A stretch of 64,000 nt of DNA, taken from Sphingomonadales bacterium. GTDB lineage: Bacteria; Bacteroidota; Bacteroidia; Chitinophagales; Chitinophagaceae. The translations under genes were made by a program, and so were the position numbers. Positions 44,051 through 53,700 of this stretch are shown here, one piece after another. The stretch lies in contig VHAT01000003.1 in NCBI GenBank assembly GCA_016872195.1, forward strand, positions 1 to 64,000. The letters run 5' to 3'. The notes below the pieces were generated by a model. The model was not told the origin of the DNA and searched no databases. It was given only the letters and a program-made list of their open reading frames with translations. Position 1 is the first letter of the stretch. Every line of letters starts with the position of its first letter.

Positions 44051-44716
44051 ATGAAATCGTATCTCTTGCTTTTTTTGCTCGCTTGTTCCGGACTGACCAC
44101 GCTTTCGGCACAAGTCTATGAGGGCACGGCCGAATTCGACAAAAAGAAGGTGGCTGCCTTTATTGCAGACTATGCATATCCTGCCGAGGCGGTAGAGAAT
44201 GCGATCGTAAAGCGTTTTGCCAAACTGGGCTATCGTCCTCGCGAAGAAAAAGGACTTCTTAACAGAGATAAGGGGTTTAAGGTTTTCAGTGGATCCATTA
44301 TGCCTGATATTACCGAGGGGCAAGCCGATTTTTTGGTCAAAGTAGAAAGTCAAAGTCGTAAAGGAAAAGAAGATGCTGTACTGACCTTGGTAGTAACGCA
44401 GGGCGGGGTAGCGCTGGGTAAATCGGTTAGCGGAAGCCGTGCCGAAAAAGTAAAGGATTATTTGAGAGGATTGGGTCCGGATATTGCGGCAGAAAGTCTC
44501 GAACTGGATATCAATGCACAAGAAGAGGCCATTGCAAAAGCCGAACGAAAGCTTGAGTCTCTAAAAAAAGACCAGGCCGAACTGGAGCGTAAGTTGGAAT
44601 CGAATAAACAATCTCAGCGCGATACCGAGAACGAGATCAGTGCCAAAAAAGAGGGTCTCGACTTGTTGAAAGCAAGAAGGGTTATTCCGGCCGTGCCAAA
44701 CGCCGGTCAGTTATAA
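44051..44716 (+). CDS. Uncharacterised exported protein with C-terminal coiled coil
   Basis: This 221-residue protein has a signal peptide (about 1-20, ending L-S-A-Q). An alpha/beta domain follows (about 25-145), with a G-Y-R-P-R-E-E-K segment and strand-rich D-F-L-V-K-V-E-S. A clear heptad-rich helix runs at about 160-210 (A-E-R-K-L-E-S-L-K-K-D-Q-A-E-L). No family is recognised with certainty. The coiled coil suggests self-association or a partner in the periplasm. The last 35 bases overlap the convergent cytochrome c peroxidase gene. The ATG at 44051 is chosen over an upstream in-frame start that overlaps the flippase. Confidence 0.78.
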   Translation: MKSYLLLFLLACSGLTTLSAQVYEGTAEFDKKKVAAFIADYAYPAEAVENAIVKRFAKLGYRPREEKGLLNRDKGFKVFSGSIMPDITEGQADFLVKVESQSRKGKEDAVLTLVVTQGGVALGKSVSGSRAEKVKDYLRGLGPDIAAESLELDINAQEEAIAKAERKLESLKKDQAELERKLESNKQSQRDTENEISAKKEGLDLLKARRVIPAVPNAGQL

Positions 44717-45728
44717 AACTAGTATCGGTCAGGGTTTTTAAGAACGTCATCAATTGGTCCACTTGCTCACTGCTAAGCATGATCCCCTGCCGTAAAAGGG
44801 GGTCCAGTGTAGCACTGTTTTGTACTTGAAACCGGTAGTGATTTATACACTGTTGGATCGATAGGAATCGTCCGTCGTGCATATAGTTAGAAGACACGTA
44901 ACAGTTGCGCAGGGTGGGTACTTTAAATTTTAGTGAATCTTCTTTGTTAGCGGTAATTCGCATTCTGCCCAGATCGGTCAGGGCAGGATCTATCGGTAAT
45001 CCGATATTGCGGAAACTGTGATCGGTAAATAGGGGTTCGCGATGACAACTATTACAATGCTGTAAAAAAAGCTGGTAGCCCGCCTGTTCCTGTGGGGTAA
45101 AGAGAACTTGCCCTTTTTTGTATTGGTCGTAGCGACTATTCGAAGAGATCATCGTAGCCGTAAATTGAGCAAGTGCTTTTACGATCTGCATCGGCTCAAT
45201 AGAGTTGGTCTTAAAGACGTTCCGAAACGCGTTATTATAATAAGGATCTGCTTCTAGCTTACGAATGACAGCGGGAAATGTTTCGCCCATCTCATGGTCG
45301 CCGGTAATGGGTTGCGTAGCCTCAAGTTCTAGCTTATCAAATTGACCGTCCCAATGAAAATAAGGGGACCAGGCCAGGTTAACCAACACAGGAGCGTTTC
45401 GAAGGGTATGCGAGTTGTAGACGCCATGGCTTCGGTCGTGTTCGAAGGTTCCAAAAGAGGCCTGTTGCTCGTGGCAAGAAGCACAGGGATGTTCCCCATC
45501 AATTGAGAGTCTCTTCTCATAAAACAGATGACGCCCCAACTCGATCCCCTCGCGGGTCAGGGGATTTTCGGTATTGTTATATATGGGGTCCGGAAAGCCC
45601 GCAGGGACAGGTAGTACGACCGGACTCAACATACGGATCGACTCTGCTTTATTGCAACTGCCCAGCACTCGAGACAGCAGCGCCGCCACACTAACTAATA
45701 GAAGTAGTGAGAGTAATTGTCTTTTCAT
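44682..45728 (-). CDS. Di-haem cytochrome c peroxidase (MauG/CcpA family), lipoprotein
   Basis: This 348-residue protein has a lipoprotein-like signal ending V-L-G-S-C (Cys25). It carries two c-type haem sites: C-A-S-C-H (82-86) in the N-terminal domain and C-N-S-C-H (225-229) in the C-terminal domain. The spacing and the W-D-G-Q-F segment between them are typical of bacterial cytochrome c peroxidases, which reduce H2O2 with electrons from small cytochromes in the periplasm. MauG-type oxidases have the same fold. It follows arfB by 9 bases, an unusual partner. Confidence 0.92.
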   Translation of the reverse strand: MKRQLLSLLLLVSVAALLSRVLGSCNKAESIRMLSPVVLPVPAGFPDPIYNNTENPLTREGIELGRHLFYEKRLSIDGEHPCASCHEQQASFGTFEHDRSHGVYNSHTLRNAPVLVNLAWSPYFHWDGQFDKLELEATQPITGDHEMGETFPAVIRKLEADPYYNNAFRNVFKTNSIEPMQIVKALAQFTATMISSNSRYDQYKKGQVLFTPQEQAGYQLFLQHCNSCHREPLFTDHSFRNIGLPIDPALTDLGRMRITANKEDSLKFKVPTLRNCYVSSNYMHDGRFLSIQQCINHYRFQVQNSATLDPLLRQGIMLSSEQVDQLMTFLKTLTDTSFITDRRLARPE

Positions 45729-45737
45729 GCGTTCAAT

Positions 45738-46151
45738 CTATTCTTCAAACGGACCCCTGGGTTTTTTTCGTTGCTGCTTGACCACCGCTCGTTGTTTTTT
45801 TTGCTCTATTCTTTTTTCTTGAACTCCGCGGGGTACGGAAGTGGCAATGCGAAGCTTCTTCTTTTTAAGTGCCTGGCTGATCAACTGTCTGATCCTTTTG
45901 ATGGCTTCTTCTTTATTAGCCAACTGTGTTCGGTGTGTTTGGCATTTTACCTGCAGACAACCCGCATCGTTGATGCGATTGGCCAGCTTTTCTCTGATCA
46001 GGGCCACTTCGACAGCCGTGAGCGAATGGGCTTGTCCCAAGTCGAGTGACGCTAATACCGCCGTCTCGACTTTATTGACGTTTTGCCCGCCTTTACCACC
46101 GCTTCGGCTTGTGGTGATCTTGATTTCCTTATGGAGCGCCTCAAAATTCAT
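45738..46151 (-). CDS. arfB: Alternative ribosome-rescue factor / peptidyl-tRNA hydrolase ArfB
   Basis: This 137-residue codon-independent release factor rescues ribosomes stalled on messages without a stop codon. The catalytic G-G-Q (21-23) lies in S-R-S-G-G-K-G-G-Q-N-V-N-K. The C-terminus is a long basic tail rich in Lys, Arg and Gln that would enter the empty mRNA channel. The ATG at 46151 gives the standard start; the in-frame extension to 46199 overlaps dtd. It is divergent from dtd. Confidence 0.93.
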   Translation of the reverse strand: MNFEALHKEIKITTSRSGGKGGQNVNKVETAVLASLDLGQAHSLTAVEVALIREKLANRINDAGCLQVKCQTHRTQLANKEEAIKRIRQLISQALKKKKLRIATSVPRGVQEKRIEQKKQRAVVKQQRKKPRGPFEE

Positions 46152-46169
46152 TTGTACATTTACCCTTCT

Positions 46170-46177
46170 CAAATTTA
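46170..46177 (-). promoter_or_regulatory. -7 promoter element before arfB
   Basis: TAAATTTG on the minus strand, a perfect TAnnTTTG, lies 18 bases before the chosen arfB ATG and supports that start. Confidence 0.5.
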
Positions 46178-46185
46178 ACTCATTT

Positions 46186-46638
46186 ATGCGAGCGGTCATT
46201 CAACGTGTCAGCGAGGCTTCGGTTACTATCGAAGGAATCCGGCATGCTGCTATAGGTCCGGGTCTCCTGGTCTTGCTGGGCATTGAGTCGGCCGATACGC
46301 AAGAAGATATCGAATGGCTCAGTGCAAAAATTGTGCAGTTGCGCATTTTTAATGATGAGAACGGGCAAATGAATCATTCCTTGTCTGATATAGGTGGCGA
46401 GTTGTTATTGATCAGCCAGTTTACCTTAATGGCGGCCACCAAAAAAGGGAACCGGCCCTCTTTTATAAGGGCGGCACGCCCGGAGCAGGCGATGGTTCTT
46501 TACGAGCAAATGATCGGGGAGCTAAAAGCCCAGGTAGGGACCCGGATCAAAACAGGGGTTTTTGGAGCGGATATGAAAGTGGCCCTCTGCAACGACGGAC
46601 CGGTAACGATCTGGTTCGATACCAAGAATAAAGAATAA
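46186..46638 (+). CDS. dtd: D-aminoacyl-tRNA deacylase
   Basis: Dtd removes D-amino acids and glycine wrongly attached to tRNA. The 150-residue protein opens with M-R-A-V-I-Q-R-V. It contains the conserved S-Q-F-T-L and the cross-subunit N-D-G-P-V-T motif near the C-terminus, both forming the active site of the dimer. It is full length from ATG 46186; the longer open frame upstream is antisense to arfB. It is followed by a MazG-like gene 18 bases later and then glyS, so translation-quality genes cluster here. Confidence 0.95.
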   Translation: MRAVIQRVSEASVTIEGIRHAAIGPGLLVLLGIESADTQEDIEWLSAKIVQLRIFNDENGQMNHSLSDIGGELLLISQFTLMAATKKGNRPSFIRAARPEQAMVLYEQMIGELKAQVGTRIKTGVFGADMKVALCNDGPVTIWFDTKNKE

Positions 46639-46656
46639 AAAAAATAACTCTTTCCT

Positions 46657-46983
46657 ATGACAATAACACAGGCTCAACAGCAGGTCGATCAATGGATTCA
46701 AACTTATGGGGTTCGGTATTTCAGTGAACTGACCAATATGGCCATATTGACTGAGGAGGTCGGCGAATTGGCCCGCTTGATGGCAAGGCAGTACGGAGAC
46801 CAAAGTAGAAAGCCCGGTGAGATTCCAAAAGAAATGGGAGAAGAACTGGCCGATGTACTTTGGGTCCTGCTTTGTATTGCCAACCAAACAGGAGTAGACC
46901 TGACCCAGGCCTTGCAGCAAAGTATTGCTAAGAAAACACAGCGTGATAAAGACCGCCATCAACAGAACGAAAAGCTACACTAG
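46657..46983 (+). CDS. MazG-like nucleotide pyrophosphohydrolase
   Basis: This 108-residue all-alpha NTP pyrophosphatase has the Mg2+-binding E-E-V-G-E-L-A-R near residue 33 and E-E-L-A-D-V-L-W near 62, the E-x-x-E and E-x-x-D pairs of MazG-type enzymes. It is a single domain, shorter than E. coli MazG and close to the dUTPase-like/MazG-like group of Bacteroidota. It probably cleans the nucleotide pool by hydrolysing NTPs to NMP and pyrophosphate. The substrate is not evident. Confidence 0.9.
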   Translation: MTITQAQQQVDQWIQTYGVRYFSELTNMAILTEEVGELARLMARQYGDQSRKPGEIPKEMGEELADVLWVLLCIANQTGVDLTQALQQSIAKKTQRDKDRHQQNEKLH

Positions 46984-46995
46984 CGTATTAGGGTT

Positions 46996-47003
46996 TATAT
47001 TTG
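46996..47003 (+). promoter_or_regulatory. -7 promoter element before glyS
   Basis: TATATTTG, a perfect TAnnTTTG, ends 6 bases before the glyS ATG at 47010. Confidence 0.55.
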
Positions 47004-47009
47004 CATCCT

Positions 47010-48470
47010 ATGGCCAACGATACCCCCCTTTTTCAGTCGATCATTTCGCATGCCAAGGAGTACGGATTTATTTTTCCCAGCAGTGAGATCTACGATGGAT
47101 TACAAGCCGTCTATGATTACGGTCAAATGGGCAGTGAGCTTAAAAAAAATATTAAAGATCACTGGTGGAAGAGTATGACCCAATTGCGTGACGATGTGGT
47201 CGGCATTGATGCGGCCATCTTTATGCATCCCACGACTTGGAAGGCCAGTGGTCACGTTGACAATTTTAATGACCCGATGATCGATAACCGCGACAGCAAA
47301 AAGCGCTATCGAGTCGATCACCTCATTGAAGCACATGCCGAGGCCCTTATGGCTGCAGGACAAAAAGAGCAGGCGGCAGCGCTTGTTACGAGCATGGAGG
47401 GATTACTGGCAGCTGATGATTTTGTCGGATTAAAGAAACTGATCGAAGACCACCAGATAAAATGCGCGGTAAGTGATACTTGTCATTGGACCGATATACG
47501 TCAGTTCAATCTAATGTTCGCTACCGAGTTCGGCGCGACCAGTGGTGAGGAGGATAATAAAGTATACCTGCGACCCGAGACGGCACAGGGTATTTTCGTC
47601 AATTTTTTGAATGTCCAAAAGACGGGACGTATGAAAGTTCCGTTCGGGATTGCGCAGGTCGGTAAAGCGTTTCGCAATGAGATCGTAGCGCGTCAGTTCG
47701 TTTTTAGGATGCGTGAATTCGAACAAATGGAGATGCAGTTCTTTGTACGACCTGGCACTCAAAAGCAGTGGTACGAGTATTGGAAGCAGTGTCGTTTACA
47801 ATGGCATCTTGATCTCGGATTGCCCGCCGATAAGTATCGCTACCACGATCATGTAAAGTTGGCTCACTATGCCGATGCGGCCTGTGATATTGAATTTGAT
47901 TTTCCCATCGGGTTCAAGGAGCTCGAAGGCATCCATAGTCGAACCGATTTTGACTTGCGTCAGCATCAAGAGTATAGCAAGAAGAAACAACAGTACTTCG
48001 ATAACGAGATCGATCCGAGTACCGGTAAACCCTTTGGCAATTATATTCCTTATGTGGTAGAAACCTCTATCGGGCTCGATCGGATGTTCTTAGCCGTATT
48101 GTCGCATGCATACGAAGAACAGGACCTGAGTACCGATGAGAAGCAAGATAGCCGGGTCGTATTGAAGTTTCCAGCAGCGCTGGCTCCGATCAAGCTGGCG
48201 GTATTACCGCTCAACAAAAAAGATGGTCTCCCGGAGATCGCTCAAGAAATTATTGCTCAATGCAAAGATGATTTTCGTTGTTTTTACGAAGAGAAAGATT
48301 CTATCGGTAAGCGATACCGGAGAATGGATGCGTTGGGAACCCCTTTCTGCATTACGGTTGATTACCAAAGCAAAGAGGATCGAACCGTTACCATTCGCTA
48401 TCGCGATTCGATGCAGCAAGAAAGAATTTCGATCGATTCCATAAAGGACTTGATCAAAAAAGCACTCTAG
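47010..48470 (+). CDS. glyS: Glycyl-tRNA synthetase (dimeric, eukaryote-like form)
   Basis: This 486-residue class II aminoacyl-tRNA synthetase charges tRNA-Gly. It is the alpha2 type, not the bacterial alpha2-beta2 type. It has Y-G-F-I-F-P-S-S-E-I-Y-D-G at the start, the motif 2 region F-R-N-E-I-V-A-R near P-E-T-A-Q-G-I-F-V-N-F, and a motif 3 segment G-L-D-R-M-F-L-A. The anticodon-binding domain follows. The ATG at 47010 is preferred to a TTG at 47001 that overlaps the promoter element. Confidence 0.96.
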   Translation: MANDTPLFQSIISHAKEYGFIFPSSEIYDGLQAVYDYGQMGSELKKNIKDHWWKSMTQLRDDVVGIDAAIFMHPTTWKASGHVDNFNDPMIDNRDSKKRYRVDHLIEAHAEALMAAGQKEQAAALVTSMEGLLAADDFVGLKKLIEDHQIKCAVSDTCHWTDIRQFNLMFATEFGATSGEEDNKVYLRPETAQGIFVNFLNVQKTGRMKVPFGIAQVGKAFRNEIVARQFVFRMREFEQMEMQFFVRPGTQKQWYEYWKQCRLQWHLDLGLPADKYRYHDHVKLAHYADAACDIEFDFPIGFKELEGIHSRTDFDLRQHQEYSKKKQQYFDNEIDPSTGKPFGNYIPYVVETSIGLDRMFLAVLSHAYEEQDLSTDEKQDSRVVLKFPAALAPIKLAVLPLNKKDGLPEIAQEIIAQCKDDFRCFYEEKDSIGKRYRRMDALGTPFCITVDYQSKEDRTVTIRYRDSMQQERISIDSIKDLIKKAL

Positions 48471-48513
48471 CAAACAGGATTGATATCGATCTGAACCCTG
48501 ATAGCTATCAAGA

Positions 48514-49890
48514 TCAAGCGGGTTGTAGCTTGGCTGTAAAATGCCGCAGTAATGGGGCCTCTTCTATAATACGCAGTCCTTTTATTTCGTTTCTCTTTTG
48601 GAACACCTCTATGATCACTTCCGCTACATAATCGATATGGCTTTGTGTATAGACCCGGCGAGGAATGGCCAGCCTGACCAATTCGAGGGGGGCAGGAATC
48701 AGTTGCCCGTGTTGATCATATTTTCCAAACATCAGCGAACCGATCTCTACTGTTCGTATGCCTCCCTCTGTGTACAAGGCACAAACCAGGGCTTGACCAG
48801 GATACTGATCAACGGGGATCTGCGGGAGGAAGGCCTTCGCATCCAGATAAACAGCATGTCCACCGGCAGGTTGCATCACTGGCACGCCTGCAGCCATCAG
48901 TTTTTCGGTAAGGTATTCCATACTACGGATCCGATACTGCAGATAATTTTCGTCCATGACCTCTTCGAGCCCGATGGCAATCGCTTCCAGATCGCGACCA
49001 GCGAGTCCACCATAGGTAGGAAATCCTTCTGTAATGATGAGCAGGTTGCGGCATTCCATCGCCAGCTTTTCGTCGTGCAGCGATAAGAATCCACCTATAT
49101 TGGCAAAGGCGTCTTTCTTGGCACTCATGGTCGCGCCTTGTGCGTACGAAAACATTTCTTGTGCGATCGATTCTATACCTCTGTCGGCATAGCCCGGCTC
49201 TCTTTTTTTGATAAAGTAGGCATTCTCGGCAAAGCGGCAGGCATCGATAAAAAGAGGTACACCATGTTTTTTACAAATGGCGCTAACCGCTTTTATATTG
49301 GCCATGCTAACGGGCTGGCCCCCTCCTGAATTATTAGTGATGGTCAGGATCACCATCGGAATATTGGCAATTCCTTTCTCGAGCAACGTAGGCTCGAGTG
49401 CATCAACATTCATATTCCCCTTAAAGGGAGCGGGTTTGAGGGGATCCTTTCCCTCTTCGCAGATCAGATCGATACCTTCGGCCCCAGAAAATTCGATATT
49501 CGCCCTTGTCGTATCAAATAGCGTATTGCTGATAAAATATTTACCTTTTCCGCCAACGGCCGAAAACAGGATCTTTTCTGAGGCTCGTCCCTGGTGAGTA
49601 GGGATCACAAAGGGCATACTGGTGATACGCTTTACCATGTTCTCGAAGCGATAAAAACTGGGACTGCCTGCATACGATTCGTCTCCTTCCATGATGCCTC
49701 CCCACTGACGACTACTCATGGCCGAGGTGCCACTATCGGTAAGCAGATCGATCAATACCTGACGCGAAGCAATGGTAAATACATTGTAATGTGCGTCGCG
49801 CAAAATCTTTACCCGCTCCTCTTTGCTGTTAAAAAAAATGGGTTCTACCGACTTGATGCGAAAGGGCTCAATAATGGTTTTGATAGGCAT
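48514..49890 (-). CDS. tnaA: Tryptophanase-like beta-eliminating lyase
   Basis: This 458-residue PLP enzyme is of the tryptophanase/tyrosine phenol-lyase family; tryptophanase splits tryptophan into indole, pyruvate and ammonia. The cofactor Lys lies in M-S-A-K-K-D (258-259). Asp126 in L-F-D-T-T is the tryptophanase residue, where tyrosine phenol-lyase has Thr. V-E-I-G-S (381-385) lacks the substrate-binding Arg of tyrosine phenol-lyase. Yet A-N-I-G-G-F-L (263-269) reads like the phenol-lyase. I favour tryptophanase at moderate confidence. No tnaC-like leader or tryptophan permease gene is adjacent. A perfect -7 element lies 25 bases upstream. Confidence 0.82.
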   Translation of the reverse strand: MPIKTIIEPFRIKSVEPIFFNSKEERVKILRDAHYNVFTIASRQVLIDLLTDSGTSAMSSRQWGGIMEGDESYAGSPSFYRFENMVKRITSMPFVIPTHQGRASEKILFSAVGGKGKYFISNTLFDTTRANIEFSGAEGIDLICEEGKDPLKPAPFKGNMNVDALEPTLLEKGIANIPMVILTITNNSGGGQPVSMANIKAVSAICKKHGVPLFIDACRFAENAYFIKKREPGYADRGIESIAQEMFSYAQGATMSAKKDAFANIGGFLSLHDEKLAMECRNLLIITEGFPTYGGLAGRDLEAIAIGLEEVMDENYLQYRIRSMEYLTEKLMAAGVPVMQPAGGHAVYLDAKAFLPQIPVDQYPGQALVCALYTEGGIRTVEIGSLMFGKYDQHGQLIPAPLELVRLAIPRRVYTQSHIDYVAEVIIEVFQKRNEIKGLRIIEEAPLLRHFTAKLQPA

Positions 49891-49915
49891 GGCAATGGCA
49901 ATTGATACAAAGTGC

Positions 49916-49923
49916 CAAAGTTA
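49916..49923 (-). promoter_or_regulatory. -7 promoter element before the tryptophanase-like gene
   Basis: TAACTTTG on the minus strand, a perfect TAnnTTTG, lies 25 bases before the ATG. The leader is too short for a TnaC-type attenuator peptide. Confidence 0.5.
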
Positions 49924-49939
49924 ATGACAATACGCTGTT

Positions 49940-50659
49940 TTATCCGTAGATCTCTTGGTGAATACTTTTTCGGTCATAGCCCATTTCCTTGATAGTGGTA
50001 ATGGCCTCATCGATCATATTTTTCCATCCGCAAAGGTAGAAATGAGCAGGGGGATGACCTTGACAGAGCTCTTTATAAACGGCGTGTACATAACCATGAT
50101 GTCCGGTCCAGCTTTCGCGTGAGAGTGTTGGGTGATATAAAAAACCCGGGAGTCTTTTTTCGAGGGCCTTTAATTCATCATAATAAAGCAAGTCGGTTTG
50201 GGTGCGTGCTCCAAAGATCAAATGCACCCGGTGAAAGGCAATTTGGTGGTTAGCCAGGTGATGTACCATGCTTCTGAAAGGAGCAATACCCGTACCGGTA
50301 CAAATAAGGAAGAGTTCTTTGTCAAGTTCATCGGGTAATGTAAAGACCCCCAGTGCTCCGCGCAAGGTAAGTTCGGTGCCCACCGTAGCTTCATTGAAAA
50401 GATAAGTGGTGCCCAACCCGTTCTCTACTTTTACAATGACCAGTTCGAACACATTGGTACCATCGGGCCAGGAAGCGATCGAGTAACTGCGCCAGCGTTT
50501 ATTAGGCTTTTCGTGAATGGGCAGGTCGAGGGTTACAAATTGTCCGGGAATAAAATCAAATCGCTCCAACGCAGGAATTTTTATCCAGAATCGGCGAGTG
50601 GTGGAACTGCAGTCCTCCGTCTTGATAATGACGCCTTTTTGCCAAGGGAGCAGTGCCAT
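49940..50659 (-). CDS. Ferredoxin--NADP reductase-like flavoprotein
   Basis: This 239-residue soluble flavoprotein has an FAD-binding barrel with R-S-Y-S-I-A-S near residue 57 and a nucleotide-binding domain with I-C-T-G-T-G-I-A-P-F-R-S. It ends in a Y-L-C-G-W-K-x-M-I-D segment. It has no iron-sulfur domain of its own, so it should pass electrons between NAD(P)H and a separate ferredoxin or flavodoxin. A -7-like TATCTTTA (minus, 50674-50681) is 14 bases upstream. It is divergent from mfd. Confidence 0.88.
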   Translation of the reverse strand: MALLPWQKGVIIKTEDCSSTTRRFWIKIPALERFDFIPGQFVTLDLPIHEKPNKRWRSYSIASWPDGTNVFELVIVKVENGLGTTYLFNEATVGTELTLRGALGVFTLPDELDKELFLICTGTGIAPFRSMVHHLANHQIAFHRVHLIFGARTQTDLLYYDELKALEKRLPGFLYHPTLSRESWTGHHGYVHAVYKELCQGHPPAHFYLCGWKNMIDEAITTIKEMGYDRKSIHQEIYG

Positions 50660-50696
50660 AGACTTGTTTGAATTAAAGATAATAAATTATTCGAGC

Positions 50697-50704
50697 TATC
50701 TTTG
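50697..50704 (+). promoter_or_regulatory. -7 promoter element before mfd
   Basis: TATCTTTG, a perfect TAnnTTTG, ends 11 bases before the mfd ATG at 50716. Confidence 0.55.
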
Positions 50705-50715
50705 CGGCCGCAGAC

Positions 50716-53700
50716 ATGGTTGTTCAGGATTTGTTGACCGCCTATAGTAATAGCCCCCGTCATTTTCAATTGATGGACAGGCTTCTTATGCCCCATCCCG
50801 CGACGACCCGGCTGCAAGGTCTACAGGGGTCTGCTCCTGCCTTTGTATTGGCCGCCGTTTTGCAGCAAGCCTCCACTTCTTCTTATAATCATCTGGTTAT
50901 CTGTAACGATGCAGAAGAGGCCGCTTATTTTCATAATACCCTCGAGAGTCTTACGGGTGCACTCGATTGTTTCTATTTTCCGGGCTCTTTTAAGAACAGC
51001 AAGAATTTTAATTTGCTGAATCCCTCGCATGTTATGCTTCGCACCGAGGCGCTTACGCGTCTGGCCGAACGGGCGGCGATCGCCGGCGACCTGCGAAAAA
51101 AACTGTTGGTAAGCTATCCAGAGGCGGTAGCCGAAAAAGTAGTGGTGCCCGAACTACTTTCTTCCCGTATCATCTCGATAAAGACTGGTGCTACCCTCGA
51201 TGTTCCGGCGCTGCTTTTACAGCTTAGCGACTATGGTTTTGAGCGAGTCGATTTTGTATACGAGCCCGGGCAGTTCGCCATTCGCGGTGGTATACTCGAT
51301 ATCTACTCGGTGGGTAATGATAAGCCTTACCGCATCGAGTTATTCGGTCACGAGGTAGATTCCATTCGGCTGGTCGATCCCGAGACACAACTCAGTGAAA
51401 GAAAGCTTTCTCAGGTGAGCATTATTCCACGTATCGATCTGCAAGTGTCGGCTACCGAGCAAATCCCCTTACTGCAGTTCTTGCCGGCCAACACGGTAAT
51501 ATGGATACAAGACTATCAGCTTTGCCTCGATCGTATTTCAGATTATCAGGAATCTTTTGTACAGTTCAGACAATGGATGGCCGAGGCGCCAACCAAATTG
51601 TCCGAGCCGGAAGAAGGAGAAGAGCTTTGGTCGCAAGCCACGGATTCGGATAAGATTGTTTCCGCCACCTCTTTTGGTGCCGCGCTGAATAACTTTCATT
51701 TGATAAGCTGGGAAGGAATTGAATTACCCGGCCAAGGAGTATCGGTTGTCATTGAGCACAACACCAAGGAGCAGCCGGCTTTTAATCGCCAGTTCGACCG
51801 GTTGATCCAAGACCTAAAGAACTGGGAGGCCAAACAATATCAACTCCATATTTTTTCCGATAGTGCCCGACAGTTGGAACGGCTACAATCGATCTTTGAT
51901 GATCTAAAGGCGGGGGTGGTCTTTCATCCCCATACGCAGGCTATCCACGAGGGATTTATCGATCATGATCTGAAGCGGGTATGTTATACCGATCATCAGC
52001 TTTTTCAACGCTATCATAAATACAAGGTCAAGCAGGCATACAGTAAGAATAAGGCGCTGACACTTCGTACGCTTCGCGAATTACAGCCTGGAGATTTTGT
52101 TACCCACATCGATCATGGGGTAGGGGTGTTTAGCGGACTTCAGAAAATAGAAGTAGCTGGTCGCTGGCAAGAGGCGGTGCGATTGGTCTACCGTGATTCG
52201 GATATCTTATACGTTAATATCAATAGTCTTCATAAGATCGCCAAATACTCAGGCAAAGAAGGGACGGTGCCCAAGATCAATAAACTAGGTACTGACATTT
52301 GGAATCGATTGAAAGAAAAGACCAAGTCGAGGGTAAAGGAGATCGCGGTAGATCTGATCGGACTTTATGCACGCAGAAAGGCGCAGCAAGGATTTAGCCA
52401 CTCGCCTGATAATTATATGCAACACGAATTGGAAGCCTCTTTTATTTATGAGGATACGCCCGATCAAAGTAGGGCCACGGCCGACGTAAAAAAAGATATG
52501 GAGTCCTCTTCTCCCATGGACAGATTGGTTTGCGGTGATGTTGGTTTTGGTAAGACCGAGGTGGCGATCCGGGCGGCATTCAAGACCTGCGTGGATGGAA
52601 AACAAGCGGCGGTCTTGGTACCTACTACTATTTTGGCCTTTCAGCATTACAAGACCTTCCGCGAACGCTTGAAGGATTTTCCGTTGACCGTTGACTATAT
52701 CAATCGCTTTAAAACGGCCAAAGAAAAAAAGCAAACGCTGCAATTATTAAAAGAAGGGAAAATTGATATCATCATCGGAACACATGGTCTGCTCGCTAAG
52801 GATGTTCAGTTTAAAGACCTGGGTCTGCTGGTGATCGACGAGGAACAAAAGTTCGGGGTGGCGCATAAAGAAAAGATCAAGGAGCTTCGCACGGTGGTAG
52901 ATTGCCTGACCCTTACGGCAACGCCGATCCCGCGAACGCTCCAGTTTTCACTAATGGGCGCGCGCGATCTGAGTATCATTAATACCCCGCCCTCTAATCG
53001 GCAACCCATCCAAACCGAAGTCTTGGTCTATAACGAAGATGCTATTCGCGAAGCGATCTATTTTGAGGCGGAGCGTGGCGGCCAGGTTTTCTTTATTTAC
53101 AACCGGGTAGCGGGATTACCCGAAATGGCCGGGATCATACAGGGGCTTTGTCCCGATCTGCAAGTAGGGTATGCCCATGGACAAATGGAGGGACAGGTGC
53201 TTGAGCAGCGCATCCTCGATTTTATAGACCGTAAGTACGATGTATTGGTTTGTACCAACATTGTCGAGAGCGGAGTAGATATTCCCAATGTCAATACCAT
53301 CATTATCAATAATGCTCACCAATTTGGTCTCAGCGATCTGCATCAGTTACGCGGCCGTGTCGGTAGAAGCAATAAGAAAGCGTTCTGCTATTTGTTGGCC
53401 CCGCCCATGAGCACACTTCCCAATGATTCGCGCCGGAGGTTACAGACCTTGGAGCAGCACAGCGAGTTGGGTAGCGGATTTCAGATCGCCATGCGCGATC
53501 TGGATATTCGGGGGGCCGGTAATTTATTAGGAGGAGAACAAAGTGGCTTTATGGCCGAGATCGGGTTTGAGATGTATCAAAAAATTCTCGAAGAAGCCAT
53601 TCGCGAGCTCAAGCGAAAGGACTTCAAGGAACTTTTCAAAGAGGAGATTGCCCGCCAAGATGATTTTGTGCAGGATTGTACCATCGATACCGACCTGGAG

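Noticed and set aside
45841-46185. 115-residue N-terminal extension of dtd
   Set aside because: The extension is antisense to arfB, and Dtd proteins begin at M-R-A-V-I-Q-R, which is the ATG at 46186.
48478-48507. TTGATA...TATCAA inverted repeat after glyS
   Set aside because: The stem is short and AT-rich with a long loop and no T run. It is too weak to call a terminator.
48514-49890. Tyrosine phenol-lyase as the name for the lyase
   Set aside because: The substrate-binding Arg of that enzyme is absent (V-E-I-G-S instead), and Asp126 matches tryptophanase.
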